Notes: a model not told the origin generated them from the letters alone. A DNA stretch of 64,000 nt from CAYUIG01 sp964444685 (GCA_964444685.1 CAYUIG010000016.1:5250-69249), one strand, 5' to 3'. Shown: positions 53,347 through 61,581, counted from the first letter of the stretch. A program made the numbers and translations.

Positions 53347-54116
53347 ACTGATTTGCTGCGGGTGGCGGCGGGAGGCGGACTGCGGGAGACGTCAAGCGGG
53401 AGGCATACTACGTCAACTGCGGAGGCTGCGGGTGAAGGCGGGACGGCGGGTGACTGCGGGAAAGGCGGGTACAGCGGGGCGCACGTCCGCCTGATCTCCT
53501 TGGTCTCGCCTTAGCCGATCCCCTCGATCTGGCGTCCAACGGCTCTCCTGCCTGCCCACGGTCCTTCCAGGCATTCGCGCTTCCACCGTGGCCGTTTTCT
53601 GTTCGGGCGGACCCGACGCTGACGTGACCACGCGTCGATCGTATTCAGGCGAGTGTGTGGAATCCTGCGCAAGCCGTAGGAATTTCGACTGGAATGCTCG
53701 ATCGGCTCCGCTGTGAACCTTACCCCAACCGGCACGCGTCCTGAGACTGGTGCCGAACTGACCGCGCCTCCAGCGGTCAACCCAACCCCAGGATTTCCTT
53801 GGCAGCGGCTGGTGTCGGTCTCACCGCTCCAGCCGCAGCCAACCTTGCCCCACGGGCCGCGAGGTGCGCCGTTGGGGTAAGGCTCACAGCAGGCGCCCGC
53901 CGGCATGCCCGCCGTTCCCATCTCGCTCCGCCCTCGCCCCCGCCCCCCCGGCAGTACCGCCGTCCCCCGAAGTCCCCGCCGTTCGAAGCACGCCTCCCGC
54001 CCTCCGCCTCCCGCCGTCACCCGCCGTCCCTCCCGCCGTTGACGCCGTTCGCCTCCCGAAGACCGAGCCTCCCGCAGCAAGACTCCCGCAGTAGGGGCGG
54101 GGCCAGCCAGCCAGCC
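53347..54116. repeat. 0.8-kb repeat-rich intergenic region between argR and argC
   Basis: The left side (53355-53480) is built of GCGGGAGGC/CTGCGGGAG-type motifs; the right side (53980-54095) carries the same motifs inverted. A 15-bp perfect pair is 53440-53454 (GGGACGGCGGGTGAC) with 54016-54030. A second nested pair is 53710-53735 (GCTGTGAACCTTACCCCAAC..) with 53864-53890, imperfect over about 26 nt. At 53917-53950 there is a segment related to the 43-bp units at 11484. No gene is credible; the 210-codon minus-strand frame is low-complexity. Confidence 0.7.
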
Positions 54117-54152
54117 TTGACTGGAACATTCCGCCGTCCGCATATTTATTCA
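54117..54152 (+). promoter_or_regulatory. argC promoter with overlapping ARG box
   Basis: -35 TTGACT at 54117-54122 and -10 CATATT at 54141-54146, 18-nt spacer, -10 ending 6 nt before ATG 54153. The sequence CGCATATTTATTCA (54139-54152) matches the ARG-box core TGNATWWWWATNCA at all defined positions except the first. A further TGAATA half-site lies at 54159-54165 inside the gene. ArgR bound here would cover the -10 box. Confidence 0.7.
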
Positions 54153-55121
54153 ATGTCCATGAATACTATCCCGACCGCCGTACTCGGTGCCTCCGGCTAC
54201 ACGGGTCAGGAGGCGATCCGGCTGATCGACAGCCACCCGGCGCTCAGCCTGGTGGCGGCGTCGTCGGAGAGCGAGGCCGGGCGGCCCGTGGGGCGGCAGC
54301 GGGTGAAGTCGCGACCGCTCGCGGAGATCGCGCTGACGGACGCGGAGGTGGTGCTGTGCTGCCTGCCGACGGGGGAGTCGGCGGAGTGGGCTCTGGCGGC
54401 GCGTGAGGCCGGGGCGCGGGTGATCGATCTGTCGGCGGACCTGCGCGGCGGCGAGCACGGCGCGATCTACGGCGTGCCGGAGCTGTGGCGGGAGTCGGTG
54501 CGCACGAGGGAGCTGGTGGCGAACCCGGGCTGCTACCCGACGGGGATCCTGCTCTCGATGGCGGCCCCGTTGACGGCCGGCATGGTGGACACGACGCGGG
54601 CGATCATGATCGACGCGGCGTCGGGTGTGACGGGAGCGGGTCGCAGTGCGCGGCGGGACATGCTGTTCGGCGAGGTGGCGGATGACTACCGGGCGTACGG
54701 CGTGGGCAACGCGCACCGGCATGTACCGGAGATCGCTGCGGGCCTCGCGCGCCTGAATGGCGGCGCGCCGGTGGAGTTCGTGTTCACACCGCATCTGCTG
54801 CCTGTGCGTCGCGGGATTCTGGAGACGATCTACCTGCCGGTGCAGCCGTGGGTGACGGCGGCCGACATTCGCGAAGCGGTCGCGCGCGCGTACGCGGAAG
54901 AGCCGTTCGTGGAAGTCGTCGAGGACGGGCTGCCGTCGCTGCGCGATGTGGTGGGCCGGAACCTCGTGTCGATCGGCTTTGCCGAAGTCGCGCACGTGAG
55001 CGCGCCGCTGGTGCTGTGCGTGGTGGCGTTCGACAACCTGCTCAAGGGTGCAGCGGGGCAGGCGGTGCAGAACGCGAATCTGATGCTGGGTCTTCCGGAG
55101 TGGGAGGGACTGCCGCGATGA
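54153..55121 (+). CDS. argC: N-acetyl-gamma-glutamyl-phosphate reductase
   Basis: 322 residues from ATG 54153 (ATG 54159 possible). ArgC reduces N-acetylglutamyl phosphate to the semialdehyde with NADPH. The Rossmann start 'TAVLGASGYTGQEAIRLIDSHP' and the catalytic Cys in 'VANPGCYPTGILL' (about residues 126-138) are present, with 'FTPHLLPVRRGILETIYL' and 'LCVVAFDNLLKGAAGQAVQN', the C-terminal signature. It is the first gene of the arginine operon and its stop overlaps the argB ATG. Confidence 0.97.
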   Translation: MSMNTIPTAVLGASGYTGQEAIRLIDSHPALSLVAASSESEAGRPVGRQRVKSRPLAEIALTDAEVVLCCLPTGESAEWALAAREAGARVIDLSADLRGGEHGAIYGVPELWRESVRTRELVANPGCYPTGILLSMAAPLTAGMVDTTRAIMIDAASGVTGAGRSARRDMLFGEVADDYRAYGVGNAHRHVPEIAAGLARLNGGAPVEFVFTPHLLPVRRGILETIYLPVQPWVTAADIREAVARAYAEEPFVEVVEDGLPSLRDVVGRNLVSIGFAEVAHVSAPLVLCVVAFDNLLKGAAGQAVQNANLMLGLPEWEGLPR

Positions 55122-55870
55122 GCGTGGTAGTGAAGCTGGGCGGCTCGGCCACATCGGACGCGGCGTTCCTGCGCGAGCTGGGTGCCACGATCGCCGCCTC
55201 GGGTCGTCGTGTGGTGGTCGTGCACGGCGGCGGTCCGGAGGTGTCGGCGCTGTCGTCGCAGCTGGGCGTGCCGGCGGAGTTCGCGAACGGCCGGCGCGTT
55301 ACCCCGCCAGCGGCACTCGACGTCGCATCGCTCGTGTTGAGCGGGCGCGTGAACAAGCGCATCGTGCGCGCGCTGCGAAGCGGCGGTGCGGATGCGTTCG
55401 GTCTCTCGGGCGAGGATGGCGGGCTGATCGAGGCGCGCGTTGCGGCGAACGGCACACTCGGCTGCGTCGGTGAAGTGCAGGAGGTACGTGCCGAGCTGCT
55501 GTCGTGGATGGTCGGGCGCGGCCTGGTGCCCGTGGTGTCGCCGATCTCGGCGGGCCCTGACGGCGCGCTGAACGTGAATGCGGACGAGGTAGCGGCGGCG
55601 GTCGCCGTCGCACTGGGTGCATCGGAGCTGCTGTTCCTGACGGGTGTCGAGGGCGTGCTCACGGCGGAGGGTCGTGCGGCGCATCTGACGCGCGAGGAGT
55701 CGCAGAAACTGGTGGAGGATGGAACGGTGCGGGATGGGATGCGCGTGAAGGTGGAGGCGGCGCTGCGCGCGCTCGGTCAGGGCGTCGCATGTGTGCGCAT
55801 CGGTGGCGCGGCGATGCTCGTGGACTCGGAAGCGGGGACGCGCGTGGGTGCGCTCGAGGTGGCGGCGTGA
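55118..55870 (+). CDS. argB: Acetylglutamate kinase
   Basis: 250 residues from ATG 55118 (ATGA overlap with argC). ArgB phosphorylates N-acetylglutamate. It shows the amino-acid-kinase N-terminus 'VVVKLGGSA', 'VVVVHGGGPEVSAL', 'SGRVNKRIVRAL', 'LNVNADEVAAAVAVALGASELLFLTGVEGVL' and 'GMRVKVEAALRAL'. At 250 residues it is shorter than arginine-inhibited enzymes, which carry an N-terminal helix, so feedback inhibition by arginine is less likely. It overlaps argD by 4 nt. Confidence 0.95.
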   Translation: MSVVVKLGGSATSDAAFLRELGATIAASGRRVVVVHGGGPEVSALSSQLGVPAEFANGRRVTPPAALDVASLVLSGRVNKRIVRALRSGGADAFGLSGEDGGLIEARVAANGTLGCVGEVQEVRAELLSWMVGRGLVPVVSPISAGPDGALNVNADEVAAAVAVALGASELLFLTGVEGVLTAEGRAAHLTREESQKLVEDGTVRDGMRVKVEAALRALGQGVACVRIGGAAMLVDSEAGTRVGALEVAA

Positions 55871-56484
55871 GTGCGGCCCCTGTCGTGGCGACCGCGCAGG
55901 CGCGCGATGCGCTGCTCGGCGTCTACCGCCCGGCGGCGCCCGTGTTCGTCGCGGGCCGTGGTGCGCATCTGATCGACGAGAACGGCACCGAGTACCTGGA
56001 CTTCACGGCCGGCATCGGTGTCACCGCACTCGGTCACGGCGATGCGGGCGTGATGGAAGCGATCGCGGCCGCGGCCGCCGCCGGCATCATCCACGCGTCG
56101 AATCTGTATCGCACCGTTCCCGGGCAGGAGCTGGCGCAGGAGCTGGTGTCGCGCTCGTTCGCGGATGCGGTGTTCTTCTGCAACTCGGGCGGAGAAGCGA
56201 ACGAAGCGGCGATCAAGTTCGCGCGCCGCTGGGCGGGAGCACACGGTCCTGCGGGCAAGCGCGAGATCGTGGCGCTGAAGGGTTCGTTCCACGGCCGGCT
56301 GCACGGCTCGCTCGCATTGACGGACCGGCCCGCGTACCGCGAACCGTTCGAGCCGCTCATGCCGGCAGTGCGTTTCCTGGATCCGGATGCCCTCGAGGAT
56401 GCAGCCAGCGTGATCGCGGCCGATCGTACGGCGGCGATCTTCGCGGAGCCGGTGCAGGGCGAGGGCGGTGTGAAGCCGCTGAGC
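55867..56484 (+). CDS. argD: Acetylornithine aminotransferase, N-terminal half (cut by gap)
   Basis: About 206 residues from GTG 55867 up to the 100-N gap. ArgD is a PLP enzyme that converts N-acetylglutamate semialdehyde to N-acetylornithine. Visible are 'VFVAGRGAHLIDENGTEYLDFTAGIGVTALGH', the PLP-phosphate loop region 'FFCNSGGEANEAAIKFARRW', 'IVALKGSFHGRLHGSLALTDRPAYREPF' and 'AAIFAEPVQGEGGVKPLS'. The PLP lysine region and the C-terminal half (about 190 residues, 570 bp) are absent. The sequence after the gap belongs to a different protein, so the real gap must be larger than 100 bp. Confidence 0.93.
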
Positions 56485-56584
56485 NNNNNNNNNNNNNNNN
56501 NNNNNNNNNNNNNNNNNNNNNNNNNNNNNNNNNNNNNNNNNNNNNNNNNNNNNNNNNNNNNNNNNNNNNNNNNNNNNNNNNNNN
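56485..56584. other. Assembly gap (100 N)
   Basis: Exactly 100 N, the usual placeholder for an unknown length. It must hide at least the last 570 bp of argD and the start of the argA-like gene, and could contain another arginine gene. Confidence 0.97.
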
Positions 56585-56979
56585 GGCTGCTGCCGCGCAC
56601 GAAGGACGAGATCCGCGCCGAGATCCGGCACTATGTCGTCGCCGTCGAGGATGGCAACGTGGTCGGCTGCGCGATGCTGCGCGTGTACGACAACCGTCTC
56701 GCGGAGGTGTGTGCGCTCGCGGTGGCGTCGTCGCATCACGGGCGCGGCGTGGGCCGGCAGCTGGTCGAGCGGCTCGTGGCGCGCGCGGCGCGTCGTCGCA
56801 TACCGCAGGTGCTGGCACTCACACTCGAGGACGGCTTCTTCGGTCGGCTCGGATTCGAGCGCGCACCGATCGGTGAGTTCCCGCAGAAGATCGCGCGCGA
56901 CTGTGCCTCGTGTGCGCGCCGTTCCACGTGCATGGAGATCCCGGTGGTCCACCGGACTCACGTTACCGCAAGGAGTTGA
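56585..56979 (+). CDS. argA: GNAT N-acetyltransferase, ArgA-type, 5' end in gap
   Basis: 131 codons are visible after the gap, in the +1 frame of base 56587 or equivalent to the argD frame as displayed. The pattern 'LLPRTKDEIRAEIRHYVVAVEDGNVVGCAMLRVY', 'LAEVCALAVASSHHGRGVGRQLVERLVARA', 'LTLEDGFFGRLGFERAPIGEFPQKIARDCASCARRSTCMEIPVV' is that of the GNAT domain of N-acetylglutamate synthases, including the C-terminal 'PQK...DC..C.....C' element of short NAGS. It would acetylate glutamate, the first step of the pathway. The N-terminal residues are hidden; whether a kinase-like domain preceded it cannot be seen. Confidence 0.78.
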
Positions 56980-56981
56980 GG

Positions 56982-58223
56982 ATGCCGTTCACGGTGGTGC
57001 TCGCCTATTCGGGCGGACTGGACACGTCGATCATCGTGCCGTGGCTGCGCGAGACGTACGGCGCGGAAGTGGTCTGCGTGGCGGCGGACGTGGGTCAGGG
57101 CGAGGAGCTGACGGGTCTCGAGCGGCGCGCGCGGCAGCAGGGCGCGTCCGCGCTCATCGTCGAAGACCTGCGTGAAGCGTTCGTGCGCGAGGCGATCTTC
57201 CCGACGCTGCGTGCGGGTGCGGTGTACGCGCGCAAGTATCTCCTCGGCACCGCCATGGCGCGCCCGATCATCGCGCGCCGGCAGGCCGAGCTCGCGGTCC
57301 GCCTGGGTGCGGATGCGCTCGCGCACGGCTGCACGGGGAAGGGGAACGACCAGGTTCGTTTCGAGCTGTCGTACGCCGCGTTCGCGCCGGGGCTGCGCGT
57401 GATCGCGCCGTGGCGCGAGTGGGACATCCGCTCGCGCGAAGATGCCATCGCGTACGCGGAGTCCCGCCACCTCGACCTGACGGTGTCGAAGGAGAAGATC
57501 TTCTCGCGCGACCGCAACCTCTGGCACGTGTCGCACGAGGGTGGGCCGCTCGAGGATCCGGCGTACGAACCGGCGGCGGATCTCTTCCTGCTCACGCGTT
57601 CGCCGGAGGACGCGCCGGACCGGGCGCAGTACGTCGAGATCGGATTCGAGGACGGCTACCCGGTGACGATCGACGGCGAGGCGCTGGGTCCGGTCGAGCT
57701 GATCAAGCGGCTGAACGAGATCGGCGGGCTGCACGGCGTCGGCCGCATCGATCTCATCGAGGACCGTCTGGTCGGCATGAAGTCGCGCGGCGTGTACGAG
57801 ACGCCGGGCGGCACGCTGCTGTTCACCGCGCATCGCGAGCTGGAGCAGCTCGTGCTCGACCGGCGCACGCAGTCGCTGAAGGATGATGTGGCGCAGCGCT
57901 ACGCGGACCTCGTGTACGAGGGCCGGTGGTGGTCGCTCGAGCGCGAGGCGCTGGACGCGCTGGTGGACACGACGCAGAAGCGCGTAACGGGCAGCGTGCG
58001 TCTCAAACTGTACAAGGGCAACGTCACGATCGCGGGTCGCACGAGTCCGTTCTCGCTGTACGACGAGCGGCTCGCCTCGTTCGGCGAGGGTGACTACGAC
58101 CACGCCGATGCGAAGGGCTTCATCCGCCTCTTCTCGATTCCGACGCGTGCGGAGGCGGGTGTCCGCCAGGCGCAGGAGCCGGCCGCGCAGCCGAAGCCCG
58201 CGCTCGCGGAGGTGGCGGTATGA
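56982..58223 (+). CDS. argG: Argininosuccinate synthase
   Basis: 413 residues from ATG 56982, with AAGGAGTTGAGG upstream, 2 nt after the argA-like stop. ArgG joins citrulline and aspartate with ATP. The PP-loop 'VLAYSGGLDTSIIVPWL' is at the N-terminus, then 'VYARKYLLGTAMARPIIA', 'HGCTGKGNDQVRFELSY' and 'FSRDRNLWHVSHEGGPLEDP' (SxxExxDL-type region). The extra C-terminal tail after 'RLFSIPTRAEAG' is Ala/Pro-rich and probably disordered. The stop overlaps the argH ATG. Confidence 0.97.
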   Translation: MPFTVVLAYSGGLDTSIIVPWLRETYGAEVVCVAADVGQGEELTGLERRARQQGASALIVEDLREAFVREAIFPTLRAGAVYARKYLLGTAMARPIIARRQAELAVRLGADALAHGCTGKGNDQVRFELSYAAFAPGLRVIAPWREWDIRSREDAIAYAESRHLDLTVSKEKIFSRDRNLWHVSHEGGPLEDPAYEPAADLFLLTRSPEDAPDRAQYVEIGFEDGYPVTIDGEALGPVELIKRLNEIGGLHGVGRIDLIEDRLVGMKSRGVYETPGGTLLFTAHRELEQLVLDRRTQSLKDDVAQRYADLVYEGRWWSLEREALDALVDTTQKRVTGSVRLKLYKGNVTIAGRTSPFSLYDERLASFGEGDYDHADAKGFIRLFSIPTRAEAGVRQAQEPAAQPKPALAEVAV

Positions 58224-58593
58224 CGACGGTCGCAGGTGCAGCGCCGCTGTCGCAGGTGGCGCGGCAGGCGGGGCATGGCCTGTGGGGCGGCCGCTTCGAG
58301 GGCTCCCCTGCGGCGAGCCTCGACGAGCTGAACCGCAGCCTCCCCGTCGACCGCCGGATCTGGCGCGAAGACGTCGAAGGCAGCCGTGCGTGGGTGCAGG
58401 CGCTGCTGCGCGTCGGCGTGCTCACGCGCACCGAAGCCGCCGCGCTCGATCGCGGCCTCGCGCGCGTTGGCGAGCGGCTTCAGGAGGGCGAGGCCGCCGA
58501 CGCAAAGGACGAGGACATCCACACGCTCGTCGAGCGGCTGCTGTACGAAGAGGTGGGTGCGCTCGCCGGCAAGCTGCACACGGGCCGCTCGCG
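58220..58593 (+). CDS. argH: Argininosuccinate lyase, N-terminal part (cut by gap)
   Basis: About 124 residues from ATG 58220 to the second gap. ArgH splits argininosuccinate into arginine and fumarate. It shows 'LWGGRFEGSPAASLDELNRSLPVDRRIWREDVEGSRAWVQALLRVGVLT', 'LARVGERLQEG', and 'DEDIHTLVERLLYEEVGALAGKLHTGRS', the conserved DIH..(V/I)E..L.......KLHTGRSR region. The middle of the protein, including the fumarase/aspartase signature, is hidden. It overlaps argG by 4 nt. Confidence 0.95.
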
Positions 58594-58693
58594 NNNNNNN
58601 NNNNNNNNNNNNNNNNNNNNNNNNNNNNNNNNNNNNNNNNNNNNNNNNNNNNNNNNNNNNNNNNNNNNNNNNNNNNNNNNNNNNNNNNNNNNN
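58594..58693. other. Assembly gap (100 N) inside argH
   Basis: Exactly 100 N. ArgH is normally about 460 residues; about 124 are visible before and 41 after, so about 290 residues (870-880 bp) are missing. The true gap is therefore several times longer than drawn. Confidence 0.97.
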
Positions 58694-58819
58694 GCGTTCG
58701 AAGGGATCGACGCGCCGAACCCCGAATCCTCCGTCGAGGCCCGCGCGGCCATGGGCGGGACCGCCCGGGCCCGGGTGCTGGGACAGCTCGAGCAGGCACG
58801 GAACGCACTCCTGCGGTAG
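58694..58819 (+). CDS. argH: Argininosuccinate lyase, C-terminal end
   Basis: 41 residues after the gap, 'AFEGIDAPNPESSVEARAAM' then 'GGTARARVLGQLEQARNALLR', ending at TAG 58817-58819. The 'SV..R...GGTA..RV..Q' pattern is the usual end of ArgH. It belongs to the same gene as 58220-58593; the intervening part is not sequenced. Confidence 0.9.
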   Translation, partial: AFEGIDAPNPESSVEARAAMGGTARARVLGQLEQARNALLR

Positions 58820-58957
58820 TCCTTCGGACGGCGTCCATTCGGTACTGCGGACCGGACGCGCCCCCCCGTCCACCGCGGTCTCCGGATGGGCGCCGTCGGC
58901 CATTCGGAACAGAAATTGCCCCTCCCGCCCGTCGTCCCGGTGGAGGTGAGGGTGCGA

Positions 58958-59614
58958 GTGAAGAATCCGTTTGCGTCGCGGGAGCTGTCGGAGACGCTGC
59001 GGCGCCGCGTCGAGTTGGCCATCGCGGTGGCGCAGGAGCGTCTGCTCTCCACGCATGTCCAGCACGCACTGCGCCTCATTCAGCTCGTCGGCGAGCAGGT
59101 CCCGTTCGAGAACGCGCTCGGCATCTACACGCGCATGCTGCGCCTGTCCGAGGACGAGGCGCGCGTCATCACGACGCGCGCGCTGGCCACGCTCGGTCAG
59201 CAGGCGGCGGAAACGAACGCATGGCCGGACCTCGTGGCGGAAGCGCCGGAGCCAGAGGAAGAGCTGGGCCCGGGGCGCGCGTTCCTGCGGATCATGCGTC
59301 AGCGGCTGCGCGGGCGCGTGCGTGAGGACCTGCGCCGCTGGGTCGAGCTGGCGGCGGCGCGCACGGAGGTGGCCATTCTCGAGACGCACGTCGAGAACGC
59401 GCTGCACTTCGTCGAGCTGCTGGAATCGGAGATGCCGGTTGCGGAGGGTGTCGAGCTGTATCTGGAGGCACTCGAGGTGCGCGACAGCATCGCCGAAGTC
59501 ACCTACTACATTGCGCTCTCCCGCCTTGCCGACCGCTATTTGCCCGCGGGCCCGCTCGCGATGGGCGACGGCGGCGAGCGGCGGCTGCGCGTGGTCGATC
59601 AGGACCGCGCCTGA
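58958..59614 (+). CDS. Unknown protein with two tandem homologous halves
   Basis: 218 residues from GTG 58958 (GTG 58952 or ATG 58886 possible); GGAGGTGA at 58942-58949 favours 58958. The N-terminal half ('RRRVELAIAVAQERLLSTHVQHALRLIQLV', then 'FENALGIYTRMLRLSEDEARVITTRALATL') and the C-terminal half ('RRWVELAAARTEVAILETHVENALHFVELL', then 'VAEGVELYLEALEVRDSIAEVTYYIALSRL') align as an internal repeat. The shared pattern is VELA.A.....L.THV..AL...L, then Y...L....A......AL..L. Both halves are all-helical and amphipathic. No catalytic motif, TM segment or signal is seen. It lies between argH and the pentose phosphate operon. Function unknown. Confidence 0.8.
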   Translation: MKNPFASRELSETLRRRVELAIAVAQERLLSTHVQHALRLIQLVGEQVPFENALGIYTRMLRLSEDEARVITTRALATLGQQAAETNAWPDLVAEAPEPEEELGPGRAFLRIMRQRLRGRVREDLRRWVELAAARTEVAILETHVENALHFVELLESEMPVAEGVELYLEALEVRDSIAEVTYYIALSRLADRYLPAGPLAMGDGGERRLRVVDQDRA

Positions 59615-59630
59615 AGCCTGCGCGCCCGTT

Positions 59631-59658
59631 TTGCGGGCGCTCCACCCGGGCCGTAGAT
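59631..59658 (+). promoter_or_regulatory. Promoter of the transketolase operon
   Basis: -35 TTGCGG at 59631-59636 and -10 TAGATT at 59653-59658, 16-nt spacer. The palindrome GCGCCCG/CGGGCGC overlaps the -35. Leader about 34 nt. Confidence 0.5.
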
Positions 59659-59698
59659 TGCCGCGTTCGCAGGACCGTGGACCTTCCTGAAGAAAACG

Positions 59699-60589
59699 AT
59701 GTCGCAGACAACCGCCGCGGCCGGACCGCGGGACATGCGCACGCTGCGGGCGACGGCCACGCGGCTGCGGCGCCACATCGTCGAGATGCTGCACGAGGCC
59801 GCGAGCGGCCATCCGGGCGGCTCTCTCTCCGCGGTCGAGCTCGTGACCGCACTCTATTTCGGCGGATACCTCCGCTACGATCCGCTCCGGCCCGACTGGC
59901 CGGAGCGGGATCGTTTCATCCTCTCGAAGGGCCACGGCGTGCCCGTCCAGTACGCGGCGATGGCGGAGGCCGGCTACTTCGATGCGAAGGAGCTGCGCAC
60001 CCTGCGCAAGATCGACAGCCGGCTCCAGGGTCACCCCGTGTACAACTCGCCGCCCGGCATCGAAGCGGCCACCGGTTCGCTCGGGCAGGGCCTCTCGATC
60101 GGCCTCGGTCTCGCGCTCGCCGCACGCATCGACAACGCCGACTGGCGCGTCTTCGTGCTGCTCGGCGATGGTGAATGCCAGGAAGGGCAGGTGTGGGAGG
60201 CTGCGATGGCCGCGGGCCATCACAAGCCGGCCAACCTCTTCGCGATGGTGGACTACAACAAGTATCAGCTCGACGGCGCGATCGAAGAAATCATCGGCCT
60301 CGAGCCGTTCGCCTACAAATGGCGTTCGATGGGCTGGAAGGTGCGCGAGCTCGACGGCCATCGCATGCAGGACGTCTGCGCTGGCCTCGACTGGGCGCTC
60401 GAGGAGGGCGGCCCCGCGTGCCTGATCGCGCACACGATCAAGGGCAAGGGCGTGAGCTTCATGGAAGGCGAGAATGCGTACCACGGCGTGGCGCCGACGG
60501 AAGAGGAGCTCGCGCGCGCCCTCGCCGAGCTGGACGTGCTCATGGATGCGGAGCGCTCCATCTCGAACGAGGCGGAGGAGGAATCGTGA
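59699..60589 (+). CDS. Transketolase, N-terminal (ThDP-binding) subunit
   Basis: 296 residues. This is the first half of a split transketolase, which transfers two-carbon units between sugar phosphates with thiamine diphosphate. Motifs: 'RRHIVEMLHEAASGHPGGSLSAVELVTALYF', 'RDRFILSKGHGVPVQYAAMAEAGYF', 'GSLGQGLSIGLGLALAARID', and the ThDP motif 'LLGDGECQEGQVWEAAMAAGHHKPANLFAMVDYN'. The Pyr/C-terminal half is encoded by the next gene, overlapping by 4 nt (GTGA). Split transketolases are common in archaea and several bacterial phyla. Confidence 0.95.
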   Translation: MSQTTAAAGPRDMRTLRATATRLRRHIVEMLHEAASGHPGGSLSAVELVTALYFGGYLRYDPLRPDWPERDRFILSKGHGVPVQYAAMAEAGYFDAKELRTLRKIDSRLQGHPVYNSPPGIEAATGSLGQGLSIGLGLALAARIDNADWRVFVLLGDGECQEGQVWEAAMAAGHHKPANLFAMVDYNKYQLDGAIEEIIGLEPFAYKWRSMGWKVRELDGHRMQDVCAGLDWALEEGGPACLIAHTIKGKGVSFMEGENAYHGVAPTEEELARALAELDVLMDAERSISNEAEEES

Positions 60590-61581
60590 AGCGCCTGTAC
60601 CCCGGGTTCACACTGGGCAAGGCCACGCGTGATGCGTACGGCGAGATGCTGCGCGACCTCGGCCGCGAGCACGAGGACATCGTGGTCCTCGATGCGGACC
60701 TCGCCAAGAGCACGAAGAGCGCACTCTTCGGCGAGGCGTTTCCCGACCGTTTCCTGAACGTCGGCATCCAGGAAGCGAACATGGTCGGGATGGCGGGCGG
60801 TCTCGCGAGTGCGGGCAAGGTCCCGTTCATCTCGAGCTTTGCGTGCTTCGTCATCCTGAAGGGCTTCGACCAGCTCCGCATGGCGGTCGCGTACCCGAAG
60901 CTGAACGTGAAGGTGGTCGGCAGCCACGGCGGCATCTCGCCGGGCGAGGATGGCGCGAGCCAGCAGTCTGTCGAGGACGTCGCGCTCGCGTGCAGTCTGC
61001 CCGGCTTCGTCGTGTGCGTTCCGTGCGACGAGCATCAGATGCGCGCGGCAACGCGCGCCGCGTACGAACACGATGGTCCCGTCTACATCCGCTCGGGCCG
61101 GCCGAAGGCGCCGCTCGTGTACGATGCGACGCCGACCGACTTCGCGTTCGGCCGTGCAACGCGTTTGCGCGATGGCGGGGACGTGACGATCGTCGCGAAC
61201 GGGCTCATGGTCGCGGCGGCGCTTGTGGCCGCGGACCAGCTCGCGGCCGATGGCATTGCGGCCCGCGTCGTCGACATGGCGACAGTGAAGCCGCTCGATG
61301 AGGAGGAGCTGCATGCTGCTGCGGTCGACACCGGTGCGATCGTCACCGCGGAGGAGCACCTGATCCACGGCGGTCTCGGTGCACGCGTCGCACAGGCCGT
61401 GGCACGGCTGCAGCCGGTGCCGATGGAGTTCGTCGGCCTGCACGACACGTACGCCGAGAGCGGCGACCCGGGCAAGTTGCTGGAGAAGTACGGGCTCACG
61501 GCGGACCGCATCGCAGCGGCTGCGCGCCGCGCGCACGAGCGCCGGTCCGACTCCTGGTCCCTGACGGGCAACGCGCGTTGA
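60586..61581 (+). CDS. Transketolase, C-terminal subunit
   Basis: 331 residues from GTG 60586. It contains the pyrimidine-binding domain ('TRDAYGEMLRDLGREHEDIVVLDADLAKST', 'FPDRFLNVGIQEANMVGMAGGLASAGKVPF', with Glu in IQEAN activating ThDP) and the C-terminal transketolase domain ('VTIVANGLMVAAALVAADQLAADGIAARVVDMATVKPLDEEEL', 'EHLIHGGLGARVAQ'). It must pair with the preceding subunit. The TTGA overlap with rpiA continues the coupled operon. Confidence 0.95.
   Translation: MKRLYPGFTLGKATRDAYGEMLRDLGREHEDIVVLDADLAKSTKSALFGEAFPDRFLNVGIQEANMVGMAGGLASAGKVPFISSFACFVILKGFDQLRMAVAYPKLNVKVVGSHGGISPGEDGASQQSVEDVALACSLPGFVVCVPCDEHQMRAATRAAYEHDGPVYIRSGRPKAPLVYDATPTDFAFGRATRLRDGGDVTIVANGLMVAAALVAADQLAADGIAARVVDMATVKPLDEEELHAAAVDTGAIVTAEEHLIHGGLGARVAQAVARLQPVPMEFVGLHDTYAESGDPGKLLEKYGLTADRIAAAARRAHERRSDSWSLTGNAR

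Noticed and set aside
53511..54143. 210-codon minus-strand frame in the argR-argC spacer
   Set aside because: Low-complexity Gly/Arg-rich translation of GC repeats, no start context and no domain.
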